Assembly: GCA_963573385.1 (NCBI GenBank)
Contig: CAUYLG010038402.1
Coordinates: forward strand, 62,001 to 126,000
Reading direction: 5' to 3'
DNA length: 64,000 nt
Source of the DNA: Cacajao melanocephalus
Taxonomy: Eukaryota; Chordata; Mammalia; Primates; Pitheciidae
The notes below the pieces were generated by a model. The model saw only the letters and a list, made by a program, of their open reading frames with translations, was not told where the DNA came from and searched no databases. The translations under genes were made by a program, and so were the position numbers. Below are positions 27,449 through 41,422 of this stretch, in pieces (the stretch's first letter is position 1; every line of letters starts with the position of its first letter).

Positions 27449-27734
27449 TTTATTTATTTATTTATTATTTATTATTATTAATTTTGTGAGACAGAGTCTT
27501 GCTCTGTTGCCCAGGCTGGCTGCCTCCCAGGTTCAAACAATTCTCCTGTCTCAGCCTCCTGAATAGCTGGGACTACAGGTGCATGCCACCATGCCTGGCT
27601 AATTTTTGTATTTTTAGTAGAGATGGGGTTTCACCATATTGGTCAGTCTGGTCTCGAACTCCTGATCTCAAGTGATCCACTGCCTCGGTCTCCCAAAGTG
27701 CTGGGATTACAGGCATGAGCCTCTGTGTCTGGCC
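27449..27734 (-). mobile_element. Alu, antisense, with internal deletion
   Basis: The 11-12-bp target-site duplication GTCTCACTTTA / GTCTCACTTTTA lies at 27438-27448 and 27735-27746. The part between CCCAGGCTGG and CTGCCTCCCAGG is missing, about 45 bp of the monomer. The tail is TTTATTTA-rich. Confidence 0.96.
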
Positions 27735-27764
27735 GTCTCACTTTTAATCCCAACTCTGCCACTT

Positions 27765-28012
27765 GGGCTAGTGGACAAGTGTCAGGAAATGCTGCCTGGA
27801 GAGGACGTGGGCTGAGTCACAAAGAGGGAGTTACAGTCATTGGGTTAAGATGGAGGGGAAAGGCTGGCAAGGCCCATCGGAGGTGGGTGGATGGGGTGGC
27901 AGGAGCAGGTCCTGCCAGCCTGTGTGTCAGGATATCTGACCTTGTCCCATGGGCAGTGGGACTTATCGCGAGGTTCTATGCAGGGGAGAGGCTGGTCTGA
28001 TCAGAGTCTAGT
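27765..28012 (-). mobile_element. L2, antisense
   Basis: GGAAATGCTGCCTGGAGAGG, CATGGGCAGTGGGACTTATC and GGGGAGAGGCTGGTCTGATC fit antisense L2, in the same order as 61200-61330. Confidence 0.65.
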
Positions 28013-28925
<913 letters not shown>

Positions 28926-29006
28926 AAAATTACCCTTTTTTTTTTTTTTTTTTGCCCTTTCAGAAACCATGTTAGTAGTTCTGTGGACACACTTAATTGA
29001 AAATAA

Positions 29007-29890
<884 letters not shown>

Positions 29891-29996
29891 GCTGAGGCTG
29901 CTGTGTTCATGTGGCTTCCTGTGGGTGGGTGGACCTTGAAGAAGCTGCCGACCTCCATCCACCCACAGGAAGCCGCATGAACACAGCATTCTCAGC
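29891..29996 (+). repeat. Long near-perfect inverted repeat (hairpin)
   Basis: Arms 29899-29933 and 29954-29988 (35 bp each) are reverse complements at 33 of 35 positions. The two exceptions become G-U pairs in plus-strand RNA. A 20-nt loop separates them. After a 2-nt interruption a further 6 bp (GCTGAG with CTCAGC) pair, giving a 106-nt hairpin. It is not part of a repeat family I recognise. Confidence 0.9.
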
Positions 29997-30149
29997 TGTG
30001 CTGCCCTGGACATCAGGCCCCCAGAAGCAGGCGAGACCACGGGAACGTGAAATGTGGAGGTACTCTTGCTGTTCCCCAAGCTTGGAAGTGGGATGGGGCA
30101 GAAGGAGGTCAGGGCTACTGCACTGTGATGCTATTTAGCCGAAGACCTT

Positions 30150-30322
30150 TAGAGTAACAAACACCTGGACCGTCAGAGCTGGGGGACATCTTAGCCACCT
30201 CCAGTCCATCCTGTCATGGGACAGAGGAGGAAACTGAGACCCAGGGAGGGGGAGCATCTTATTCAAGTCATGCATCAAATCAGTCAGAACCCAAGGACCT
30301 GGCTGTTTGCTGCCTGGCGCCC
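30150..30322 (-). mobile_element. MIR, antisense
   Basis: GACAGAGGAGGAAACTGAGA, CCCAGGGAGGGGGAGCATC and ATCAGTCAGAACCCAAGGAC follow the antisense MIR order. Confidence 0.7.
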
Positions 30323-31375
<1,053 letters not shown>

Positions 31376-31377
31376 CA

Positions 31378-31512
31378 GGCTGGGAGTCTAGAGCCCTGGC
31401 CTCCAGCTGAGTGACTCTGGGCAAATCTCACCCCCTCTCTGAGCTCCAATCTCCCCTGTTAGAGCCATCTAATGGGAGGGACCTGGATTAGATGGCTGGG
31501 AGTGGTCCTTGC
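31378..31512 (+). mobile_element. MIR, sense
   Basis: AGTCTAGAGCCCTGGCCTCC, GAGTGACTCTGGGCAAATC, CCTCTCTGAGCTCCAATCTC and TCTAATGGGAGGGACC are in MIR order. Confidence 0.75.
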
Positions 31513-32097
31513 AGCCCTGATGCTGTAGGAGTCTGAGGATTGGTCTTTTATACAACTTGGGGGGCTCTGGAGTGTGGGCCTTGCTGAGCTGCTCTGAGGG
31601 TGGATTGCACAAGCCCCCGACTTTCCCACTCTAGACGCCCTTGGCCAGAGCCCCCCTGCTGCCTTTGAGGTGGGACATCCTGGGGGTGAGTGAGGGTAGG
31701 AAAAGGCAGCCCTAGTTGGAATCCTGCAGCTCAGAGCTAAGGCCTCCACCCCATAGCCTCCGCTGGCTCCCCAGGTGAGCTCGGACACCAAGATTGGAGG
31801 CTGGAAACAAGAAGTTTGGCTTTCAGCTGGCAACAGCAGCAGCTGCCAGCGTCACCCTCGTTCAGATAACAGGCTAGGGACTTTGGGAAAACAGCCACAA
31901 ATGCACGTGATAGAAGGGAAAGGAGGGGGAGAGGAAGGAAAGACAGCAGAGAAGATGGTGAGATCTAGATTCTGGGGTTGCAGCGTTGTGTGTGCACAGG
32001 TGCTTCTGTGATTTTCCTCAGCAGCTCAGCATTGCTGTGACTGTGCGTACATGTCCACTGTGTCTCTGTGATTTAATCTCTGTGTCCTGGGGGAGAC
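31513..32097. other. Low-copy stretch, nothing recognised
   Basis: No repeat or supported gene. A short purine-rich segment is at 31912-31960. Confidence 0.4.
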
Positions 32098-32110
32098 AGT
32101 GTGAGTCTCT

Positions 32111-32438
32111 GTTTTTTGCTTTTTTTTGGATGGAATTTCACTCGCTCTTGTTGCCCAGGCTAGAGTGCAATGACACGATCTCAGCTCACTATGCAATGAC
32201 ACGATCTCGGCTCACTGCATCCTCTGCCTCTCAAGTTCAAGTGATTCTCCTGCCTCAGCCTCCTAAGTAGCTGGGATTACAGGCATGTGCCACCACGCCT
32301 GGCTAATTTTGTAATTTTAGTAGAGACCAGGTTTCTCCGTGTTGGTCAGGCTGGTCTCGAACTCCTGACCTTAGGTGATCTGTCTGCCTCGACCTCCCAA
32401 GGTGCTGGGATTACAGGCATGAGCCAAGGCACCTGGCC
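32111..32438 (-). mobile_element. Alu, antisense, with internal 26-bp tandem duplication
   Basis: The monomer segment TGCAATGACACGATCTC-R-GCTCACT occurs twice in tandem (32166-32191 and 32192-32217), differing at one or two bases. The element ends at GAGCCAAGGCACCTGGCC. Confidence 0.95.
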
Positions 32439-32444
32439 ATCTCT

Positions 32445-32752
<308 letters not shown>

Positions 32753-32857
32753 GTGTGAGTTTCTGTTTATGGTGTTGGGTGGCAGCCCAATGCCTTGAAA
32801 ATGTTTCCTCCAAGGTAGCGAAGAAAAGTCTCTGTGACCATCCAAAGCGTCAGTGAG

Positions 32858-33005
32858 CTCAGTGACTGAGCGCTGGTCTGGAAGTTAGGAGACATGGGTT
32901 CCAGCCTCGGATCTGCTACAGATCCACCTGGCAGCCTCGGGCGAGCCAGTGCCTTTCCCTGGCTTGAGGAGCCTCAATGGCAAATAGCAACACAGCCAGC
33001 TCTTA
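32858..33005 (+). mobile_element. MIR, sense
   Basis: AGTTAGGAGACATGGGTTCC, AGCCTCGGATCTGCTACAG, GGGCGAGCCAGTGCCTTTCC and TCAATGGCAAATAGCA follow MIR order. Confidence 0.7.
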
Positions 33006-33218
33006 CAGAGCATTTACTGCGGCAGGCCCTGTCCTAGCACATCGCAGGCCAGAGCGGTTCTCTTCTCAGCCTCGAAGGTAGGTTCTATGATCATCTCCAT
33101 TTTACAGATGGGGAAACTGAGGCCCGTGCCTAAGATGCCATATCTAGGGAGTGGGGGAACTGAGATTCCAACCCAGGCAGGCTGGCTTCGAGCTTCAGCT
33201 CTTCACCACAACACTGCC
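33006..33218 (-). mobile_element. MIR, antisense
   Basis: CAGGCCCTGTCCTAGCACATC, ATCATCTCCATTTTACAGAT, GGGGAAACTGAGGCCCGTG and GAGATTCCAACCCAGGCAGG give a nearly complete antisense MIR. Confidence 0.88.
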
Positions 33219-34329
33219 CAGCCATCCTGCTGGAGGGTCTTTACCGCGACGTGGGGGTGTGGGGGACATGATTCAGATTCTCAGAGGCACTGATGCCGCT
33301 CTGTGGCCCCTACTGGCCTGCCCCGCCCCCACCCCCGACTGAGACCTGTGGCTCTGCTCAGCCACCGTGACTGGCTGGGTTATGACTCAGATCCCTGGCA
33401 GGTTATGACTCTGCCAGGCCTGAGTCGATCCTCAAGAGGGCTCTCAGTGTTCCAGGATGCTATGGCTTCGTGTCTGAAACACACAGTCCAGAGCAATAAA
33501 TGTCACGGGAGGAAGGATGTGGCCAGGTTGCACAGAGAAGAGACTAAAACACTTTGAGCCACATCTCTCTTTCTCTTGGGACCCCAAGAGCTGATTCACC
33601 TGGAACATCCTGGAGCCATCAGACACGCCATGCTCTGATGGCAGAGGTTGTCAGCTGCCATCCAGGACACAGAGCTTCTGGGAGGTGGTGGAGTCTCTGC
33701 TCCCTGCAAAGCCCGAGGGCTAGTGGTGATCTGAGGATGTTTCAACGTTGCTTTCCAAGATAGGGAACGAGTTCTTTTTCTGTCCTCTCCTCTTCTGTCC
33801 CTGGACAGCCTGACTGCGTCAAAGAAGGAGGAGGTGGAGGAGCCAGGGGGCAGCTGGGGTAGGAAGAAGTCCAGCTTGGTGACTTTAATGGGAGGATGGA
33901 ACTGCCTGGCTCTTCTGTTTTTGGACACAGGCACAGCTATGAAACTTTGAGCAACCCCAGACCTGGGGCTGGTTCCTAGTAGCCCCGGCCTACCCATGCC
34001 TGCTAAGTGAGGCCGGAGAGGTGCACGAGGCCACTTTCCACACGTGGAACTGTCCGTTTGTTACCCACGGTACCCAGCACGGTGCCTGGAAGGTGTTACT
34101 GGATGTCGACTGCCTGGGGGAGAAGAGGGGCCACCCACCGCAGGGAGGGTGCTGAGCTGGAGACGCATTAGACCCGATCTCATCCTGAGAAGGGACTGTG
34201 GTCTGGCGGGGGTGAGAGCAAAAATGCGGAGGCTTAAAACGCAGGTGAAGGCCGAGAGAGCCCGGGAGGTTGGGGAGGATTTAGGAAGCCTGTTTCCCAC
34301 ATGGGAGGTGGAGGGATCTTCTTAAAACA
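33219..34329. other. Low-copy stretch with paired AP-1-like sites
   Basis: No gene is supported. Two repeats of a CTGGC-GG-TTATGACTC phrase occur at 33371-33390 and 33395-33413. The first carries a full TGACTCA AP-1 core. Confidence 0.4.
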
Positions 34330-35185
<856 letters not shown>

Positions 35186-35526
35186 GAGGGGATATGGCTT
35201 CCCTGGCTTTGGAAGGTTGAGTAGGAACTGGGAAAGCAAAGAAAGGACGTGCTTAGCTGTCATAATAGAAAACTCAACCATCAGTAGCTTAACCTCTAAG
35301 GATATCTCTTGTTTACTTAGGAAGATGTCTGGATCCAGGGTGTTGTCATGTTGATTCTGCAGCTTAACAGTGTTGTCGGTCTCCCTGGTGCCTTCAATTC
35401 TTGCATGCTGGCACCCTCAGCATGTTGGTGCTTAGCCTCATGCTTCACACCTCATGGCCACAAAATGACTGCTGTAGCTCCAGGCATCACGTCCTCACAC
35501 AACTGTGTCCAAAATAGGAAGACAGT
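35186..35526. mobile_element. Possible ancient repeat, family uncertain
   Basis: CTTAGCTGTCATAATAGAAAA and CAGTAGCTTAACCTC suggest an old DNA-transposon or LTR fragment that may resume after the Alu. No family is assigned. Confidence 0.25.
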
Positions 35527-35818
35527 GGCCAGGCATGGTGGTTCATGCCTGTAATCCCAGCACTTTGGGAGGCCAAGGTGGGCAGACAGCTTTGAGCTTA
35601 GGAGTTCAAGACCAGCTTGGGCAACATGGTGAAACCCCATCTCTACACCAATACAAAACTTAGCCGGGTGTTGGTGGCTGGTCCCTGTAGTTCCAGCTAC
35701 TTGGGAAACAGACTGGAGGATCACTTGAGCCCTGGGAGCAGAGGTTGCAGTGAGCTGAGATCATGCCATTGTACTCCAGCCTGGGCGACAGAGTGAGACC
35801 CTGTCTTGAAAAACAGAT
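35527..35818 (+). mobile_element. Alu SINE, sense
   Basis: It runs from GGCCAGGCATGGTGGTTCA to a tail GAAAAACAGATCAGAAAAAC. It is fairly diverged. Confidence 0.94.
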
Positions 35819-36124
35819 CAGAAAAACAAAATAGTAAGAGAGGGAAGAGAGCAAAGGAACCTTCTCTTCATGTGATATTCTGTTTCATCAGAGGGGAAAA
35901 TCTTTACCTCGAAACACACTGCCACTCCTCACCCTCCAGAGATTCTTTTATTATCACTCTGAACTGGCCCAGTCAAGACCAGTGAGTGAAATGGGATAGA
36001 AACTGCCATGATCACCTTACGCCAACTGGGATGCATCTCCCAGGCTGTGTGCAATTCAACCCGGGAAGGCAGTTGGTGGGGAACGGCGTGGACAATGCTG
36101 AACCTGCCCCCCTGTCCCTTGGGG
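35819..36124. other. Low-copy gap
   Basis: No repeat or gene is recognised with confidence. Confidence 0.35.
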
Positions 36125-36266
36125 GCCTCCCATGGTCTTATGGGGTAGGCAGGGCTACTTTCCTTAGTCCCTGTGGCTTTCCCTTTGCTCCCCGCATCCC
36201 CAGTCATTTGAGAAGGCAAAGCTCAGAGAAACTAAGGAATGTTCTCAAGGTCACACAGAAAACTAG
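36125..36266 (-). mobile_element. MIR-like, antisense
   Basis: AAGGCAAAGCTCAGAGAAAC, TAAGGAATGTTCTCAAGGTC and ACACAGAAAACTAG match antisense MIR. Confidence 0.6.
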
Positions 36267-36445
36267 AAAGGAATAGAAATTAACCCCTCATCGCTGCCCT
36301 CACCCAGGAACCTGGGGATGCTGGGCGTGCTGTGTGGCCTTCACCCCGTCTCTTCTCAGCCTTCCATGCTGTTGCTTATTTAACTGGTGTCTTTCCCACA
36401 AGACTGTGAGCTCACTAAGCACAGGGACTTTGGATCTGCCCATGA

Positions 36446-36758
36446 TGACGGAAGGAAGGAAGGAGGGGGGGAAGAAGGGAGGAAAGGAAGGCAGGGTGGA
36501 GGAACAGAAGGAGGGAAGGAAGACAGGGAGGGGGGACGAAGTGAGGGAGGGAGGAAGGAAGGAGAGAAGGAGGGAAGGAGGGAGGGAAGAAGGGAGGAAA
36601 GGAAGGCAGGGTGGAGGGACAGAAGGAGGGAAGGAAGACAGGGAGGGAGGGACGAAGTGAGGGAGGGAGGAGGGAAGGAGGGAAGGAAGGAAGGAGGGAA
36701 GGACGGAAGGATGGAAGGAAGGAGGGAGGGACAGAAGGAAGGAGGGAAGGAAGGGTTC
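36446..36758. repeat. (GGAA/GGGA)n tract with ~115-bp tandem duplication
   Basis: About 310 bp of purine-only sequence apart from a few C/T bases. A unit beginning GAAGAAGGGAGGAAAGGAAG at 36471 recurs at 36586 with the same embedded GCAGGGTGGA, GAAGACAGG and GACGAAGTGAG markers. G-runs could support quadruplex or triplex structure. Confidence 0.95.
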
Positions 36759-37129
36759 TTAAGTGTATGTAATTGAGGTCTTCCCTGCCTGTGGTTTAGC
36801 AGCCCTGTCAGGAAGCACTTGGGCGGGGTCCTGCAGCCCTTAGCTGGTAGAGGTTGGTAGCACTGCTGATATGCTTTACTGATGGAATGCTGCCTTGCGG
36901 AAGGGAATGAGTGAACGTGGGGAGCACAGCCAATCCCCATGATGGGTGCAGAGGAACTGACTGTCTTGTGAGACAGTAAACTCTGCTTTCAGAGGTGATA
37001 GGCATCTCTTGGGAATGTTCTAGAGGAAAGGCTTGCCATGAGGAGGTAGAATGGAAGACCACTGGAGGACTGGTTTTGAGGTATGTTGGCTTAAGGGTCT
37101 GTATTAACAGCACTTGCAGATTTTTTACA
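36759..37129. other. Low-copy stretch, nothing recognised
   Basis: No repeat or gene is recognised. Confidence 0.4.
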
Positions 37130-37245
37130 ACTGCCCTACTTTGATTTCACAGTAGGGGAAAGTGAAACAGAGAAGGTAAGCAATTTGCCCAAGGTCACAC
37201 AGCTCACCTGTGGCAAAGACAGGATTGAAACCAAGCACTGAAGTA
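37130..37245 (-). mobile_element. MIR, antisense
   Basis: AAGCAATTTGCCCAAGGTCA, CACAGCTCACCTGTGGC and ACAGGATTGAAACCAAGCAC are clear antisense MIR core sequence. Confidence 0.82.
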
Positions 37246-37260
37246 CCCCACTCACCTTTC

Positions 37261-37554
37261 TTTTTTTATCAAAAAAAAATATTTTAGACAGAATCTCCCT
37301 CTTGTTACCCAGGCTGGAGTGCAATGGCGTGATCTCTGCTCGCTGCAACCTCCGCCTCCCAAGGTTCCAGCATTTCTGCCTCAGCCTCTGAGTAGCTGGG
37401 ATTACAGGCGTGCACCAGTACACCTGGCTAATTTTTATATTTTTAGTAGAGATGGGGTTTCACGATGTTGTCCAGGCTGGTCCTGACCTCAAGTGATCTG
37501 CCCACCTTGGCCTCCCAAAATGCTGGGATTACAGGCGTGAGCCGCAGCGCCCAG
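37261..37554 (-). mobile_element. Full-length Alu, antisense
   Basis: The 15-bp target-site duplication CCCCACTCACCTTTC lies at 37246-37260 and 37555-37569, identical. The tail region reads TTTTTTTATC followed by an A9 run, so it has been rearranged. Confidence 0.96.
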
Positions 37555-37569
37555 CCCCACTCACCTTTC

Positions 37570-38194
37570 CTAACCATTAGACCACACCGCCTCTTCACAT
37601 CCCTTAGAGATCCAGGGCTCTGTGATTGGAAGAATTGTGACTTGTAGCACTGTCAGAACGTATTTCTCTAAGAACTTATGACTCAGAGTTGACTCTGGGC
37701 TTCTAAGATACTCAGATTCTCTGTGATTCTGACAGCCCTCGATGCTGTCCTGATTTTTGGAGTGCCGGTAAGGTCCTTCTTCTGATCTGCCTTTAGATTT
37801 GCTTTAATTAAAAACGTGTCTGCTTGTTTGGATTTCTTTGTTCCCTTGGCCCTGTCCCTCTGCGTGCAGGCCCGGCCATCCATCCTGGAATTGGCTGCTG
37901 GCAGTTGGCCAAGTTTCATAACAACATCATGGCGGGGACGTCAGCATCATGAAGGTTCCGACCAGATTCCAACCAGTGCTGCCCCATGGGGGTGGACCCG
38001 GCAGTGACTGACATGGGGTTGCTGCTCTATGGGTAACAAAGTGGATGGGAGGGAGAAGAGAGTTCCACAGTAAACAGGGAGGGCTGGGAGATGGCAGGAG
38101 GGGCCAGCAAGCCACAGGCATGGAGGCGTGAAGCAACTGGGGGTTCCTAGTGAGAAGCCGCTCCCAGGCCTTCCAGGCAGCAGATGGAAGAGAA
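37570..38194. other. Low-copy stretch, nothing recognised
   Basis: No repeat family or credible gene. Short frames on either strand lack domains. Confidence 0.4.
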
Positions 38195-38292
38195 TAGATG
38201 CTAACTGGGAACCTTCTACATGCCAGCACAGTACTAAGTCCTTCACAGGCACCAATTCTCTTGATCCACACATTTCAAGGACAGCTGTGTCC
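38195..38292 (-). mobile_element. MIR-like fragment, antisense
   Basis: ACCTTCTACATGCCAGCACA, GTACTAAGTCCTTCACAGG and CCACACATTTCAAGGACAGC resemble the start of antisense MIR. Confidence 0.5.
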
Positions 38293-38829
38293 CCCCGCCA
38301 CCGCCAAAGCAGCCCGGGCCTGTAGAGGATGGCAGTTCCTCCCATCTGACTGCCAAAGGCATCAGCCTCTGGTCCCTGCATCATCCACCTCTCCTCCTCA
38401 TGGGATCATTCCCATGAGTGTACACAGGAGATCTGACCTCCCTCAACTGGAGAGAGACACACAAAGAGACGGAGAGGCAAAGATGGACAGAGAGACAGAG
38501 AAGAGAGGGAGATCTCATGCTCCTTCAAAGACTGCCCAGTTTTTCAGTGGAACTGCTCAGCAGCCCAATGATCCCATTTCCTGACCTCTTCTTCCCTCTC
38601 AACCCGTGCCTGTCTGGCTAGTGTTTGGTGAAGTCACTGGCCACTTCCCTGTTGCTGACTTCTAGCAGAGCTGTTGAGGCGACACCCCATGGATAACTCC
38701 TCCTTCCATCCTCAGACACTGAACCCTTTCCTCTCCTGACTTGGTGGCACTCCAGTCCCCTGGTTTTCTTCCTGCTGTCTGGGTCACTCCTCAGCCTCTC
38801 CAGAGCCACCAGCTCTGGCTGCTCCGAGT
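38293..38829. other. Low-copy stretch with short GAGACA tract
   Basis: A degenerate GAGACA/CAGAGA tract lies at 38448-38510. Nothing else is recognised. Confidence 0.4.
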
Positions 38830-39140
38830 GTTGAAGTTTCAGTGGTACTAACCCAGACCCTTCTCTGTTGCCCTCTCCCCCTCCTTACCTCCACACTCTC
38901 TTCCTTGGGAGTTCTATGCCTTTAAATCCATGTCTGAGCTGATGCTCCTGCGTTTCTAGTGCCAGCCCTCCTGGCTTCCAGCTGCCTCCTGGATATCCCT
39001 CCCCAGATGTCCCGCAGGCTCCTCACACCCAATGTGTGCACACCGAGACTCCTGCTCTCCCAGTGCATCCACGTGTGTGCCAGCCAGAACCTCTACACTT
39101 GGCAGGAATATGCCTGTCATCCTCAAGTCTCCTCGAGGAG
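38830..39140 (+). mobile_element. Ancient interspersed repeat, family uncertain
   Basis: Phrases such as CTTCCTTGGGAGTTCTATGCC, TCCAGCTGCCTCCTGGATATC and CCCCAGATGTCCCGCAGGCTC recur in a widespread old mammalian repeat. I cannot name the family. Confidence 0.4.
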
Positions 39141-39354
39141 ACTCTTTTTCAAGCATCTATCAAGGCTATTGAGATGAATAGTAAAAATGTAATTAAACTC
39201 ATCCCCCAACTCCCAGGAACCCAGTGATATTATCCTTCTCCTGTAATGAAGATTTGAAGTGCAACTAGTATTCTATGCGAGTCCACAAAATCCCTTAAAA
39301 TTATAAAACATTCTAAAACTGAAAACTATAGGAAATATTTCACTACACCTCTCA

Positions 39355-39560
39355 TCGATTCATTCATTCATTCATTTATTCATTTGTTCAGGAACTGTTG
39401 GGTTCCTGCCATGTGGCAAGATGGGGGTCAGGGATAAATGGGTGAAAACAACTGTCCCAGTGCCTGCCCCTGTGGAGCTTCCATGCCAGTGGAGGAGACA
39501 GACAGGCACCAGTGTTAAGTTTTAGCCATCCTGCAACAAGAAGGGTTGATCTGGGGGACA
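39355..39560 (-). mobile_element. L2 3' end, antisense
   Basis: ATTCATTCATTCATTTATTC, GGTTCCTGCCATGTGGCAAG, CTGTGGAGCTTCCATGCCAG and GGAGGAGACAGACAGGC follow antisense L2. Confidence 0.75.
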
Positions 39561-39984
39561 CAGGCAGCTGCTGGCAGGATGGGATTTGGGGGACTCCTAG
39601 AGCCTCTGCCGGTCTAATCATCTCTTCACATTGTGTCATGTGTCCTGAGAGTTCCCCCTGGCTGCTATGTCCTTGAGGGGCTGCTATGTCCTTGAGGTTG
39701 CCAAAAGCAATTTGCAATGTCCAGTCTCCTGCAGAAAGTCCCATGCCTGCAGGAGGTAGAAAGCCTGGCTTCCTCCACGGAAGCTTCTTCTTCATCACAA
39801 ATGAGCCCAGCTCTGCTCAGCCACTCTGCCCAGCACTGCAGCTCCGGGAGGAGGACCGAGTCAGATTCTTGCTCTCCAGGGTCCCACTGTGAAAGAGACA
39901 CAGATAAGCGAGTGGCCACTGCACGGTGGGGCCTGGGCTGTGATGCAGAGATGGCTGAGACCTAGTGGTGTTTCCAAATTGGGA
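39561..39984. other. Low-copy gap with an 18-bp tandem duplication
   Basis: GGCTGCTATGTCCTTGAGG is repeated in tandem at about 39660-39698. No other feature is recognised. Confidence 0.5.
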
Positions 39985-40130
39985 GTGACCAGCCCCATAG
40001 AGAAACACAGTGGGCAGGGAAGGTTTCCAGCGGAGGTGACATTTGAACAGGAGCCCAGGGCTCACCAGGTGCAGAGGGGGAAAGGCAGTCCAGGAAGAAG
40101 GAGAGAGGAAAGAGAGGGGAGCGGGGATGA
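39985..40130 (-). mobile_element. L2 continuation, antisense
   Basis: GGCAGGGAAGGTTTCCAGCG, GAGGTGACATTTGAACAGGAG and CAGGAAGAAGGAGAGAGG continue the antisense L2 seen at 39355. Confidence 0.7.
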
Positions 40131-40194
40131 GCTGAATCCTTCAGAGACCTGACTCGGCCTCAGGAGGGATCTGGGAGGTGGGCTTCTCCCATCT

Positions 40195-40326
40195 CACAGG
40201 AGATTAGGATCACTAATTCCATTTAACAGACAAGGAAACAGAGCCTCAGAGAGAGGTAAATTAATTTTCCAGAGGGCACCTGTGTGGCAGAGCTGGGATT
40301 CAAACTCAAGACACTCTGACTCCAGA
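40195..40326 (-). mobile_element. MIR, antisense
   Basis: CATTTAACAGACAAGGAAAC, AGAGCCTCAGAGAGAGGTAA, GTGTGGCAGAGCTGGGATTC and AAACTCAAGACACTCTGACT are in antisense MIR order. Confidence 0.88.
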
Positions 40327-41194
40327 GGTAGAACTCAGATCCCCGGAGTGACGTTGCACCCCGAGTCATTGCCAGTACCTGTGAGAGCTGGACAGGCTTT
40401 GACGGGCAGGGGGCAAGCAGGACCGCGCTGGGGAAGGGAAATGTTCTGGTCCCAACACAGCCTCCAGCTCTGCAGGGCTCCCCTCTCAAGGGCTCACGTC
40501 CATCTGTCTGTCATCTGCAGGCAGACTCCTGCCCTTTCTCCACCATGGGCTGCTGCGAGGCACCGAGGAGTGTCACAGGCAACATCGTCTTTGGGATGGA
40601 GTCCCTGGGAGGGCCTGGGAGGGCAGGAGAGACCAGACAAGGGCAGCTGGAGGAGCCTGGGAGGAGGTGGGGTGGGGCTCTGAGATGCATCCACTGCTGC
40701 CCTCCCTCCCTGCCTCCACCTCCACCCTCCACCACCGGGCCAGTGTAATCAAGGCTATCCATCACCCTCCCTACGACGCGACGCGGGTGCCTGCTGGCGG
40801 CAGTAATACTGCCAGCTCGTCCATATTTCAACAGCCTGTGAGACAGAAGCGAGGGAGCAGAGGAGGAGGGGAGACCCTGGGGCTCAGGAGCTGTGGTGGG
40901 CATGCATTCTTCATTGTCTTCTTCTCGAGAGTCCTGGGCTAGACCCCTGGGAGGACTCGGCATGTACTCACCGCGTAGTACTGGGACCATCCCCGTAACT
41001 GTGTGTCCCCTACAGACTGCACTGTCTTGGAGGTCGGGGACCAGGTCTTCTTAATCTTCCTGTCCTCAGCACAGGGCAGGTGCTGTGCTCTTTCTCCTAG
41101 AACTAAAGAGCTGGCGCGGTTGGCTCTGCGAGCATGCTCCAGCCTAGGATGAAGCCTTAGAGGTCACTTCATCAAAAACCTTGTTATTGTAAAA
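40327..41194. other. Low-copy stretch with a short palindrome
   Basis: GGCAGTAATACTGCC (40799-40813) is a perfect 6-bp-arm palindrome with a 3-nt centre, in an unusually CpG-rich context (ACGACGCGACGCGG at 40773-40786). No gene is recognised. Confidence 0.45.
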
Positions 41195-41422
41195 ATGGGG
41201 AAATTGAGACCCAGAAAAGGGGAGGAGCATGCTGAGTGTATGGCGTAACATCAACTTTGGAGACACATCTGGGTTTGGATCCAGTTCTTCAACTTCCGGG
41301 CAGTGGAGCCTTGGGCAAGTCTTTTGTCTCTCTCAGCCTCAGTTTTCCCATCTGTAAAATGGGGCTAATCATGAGGGTTGCTGTGGGGGTAAAGTGAGAT
41401 TGCACTGGGGAAAGAGCATGGA
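41195..41422 (+). repeat. Local duplication A, copy 1, containing a MIR
   Basis: About 228 bp, starting ATGGGGAAATTGAGACCCAG and including sense MIR (TTTTCCCATCTGTAAAATGG). It recurs at 41995-42222 with few changes and the same orientation. Confidence 0.93.

Noticed and set aside
36334..36940. Gly/Lys/Glu-rich and Pro/Ser-rich frames of up to 186 codons
   Set aside because: They are translations of the GGAA-type tract.
40803..40813. Possible miR-200b/429-like sequence
   Set aside because: Only about 10 nt match and no precursor-length hairpin is present.
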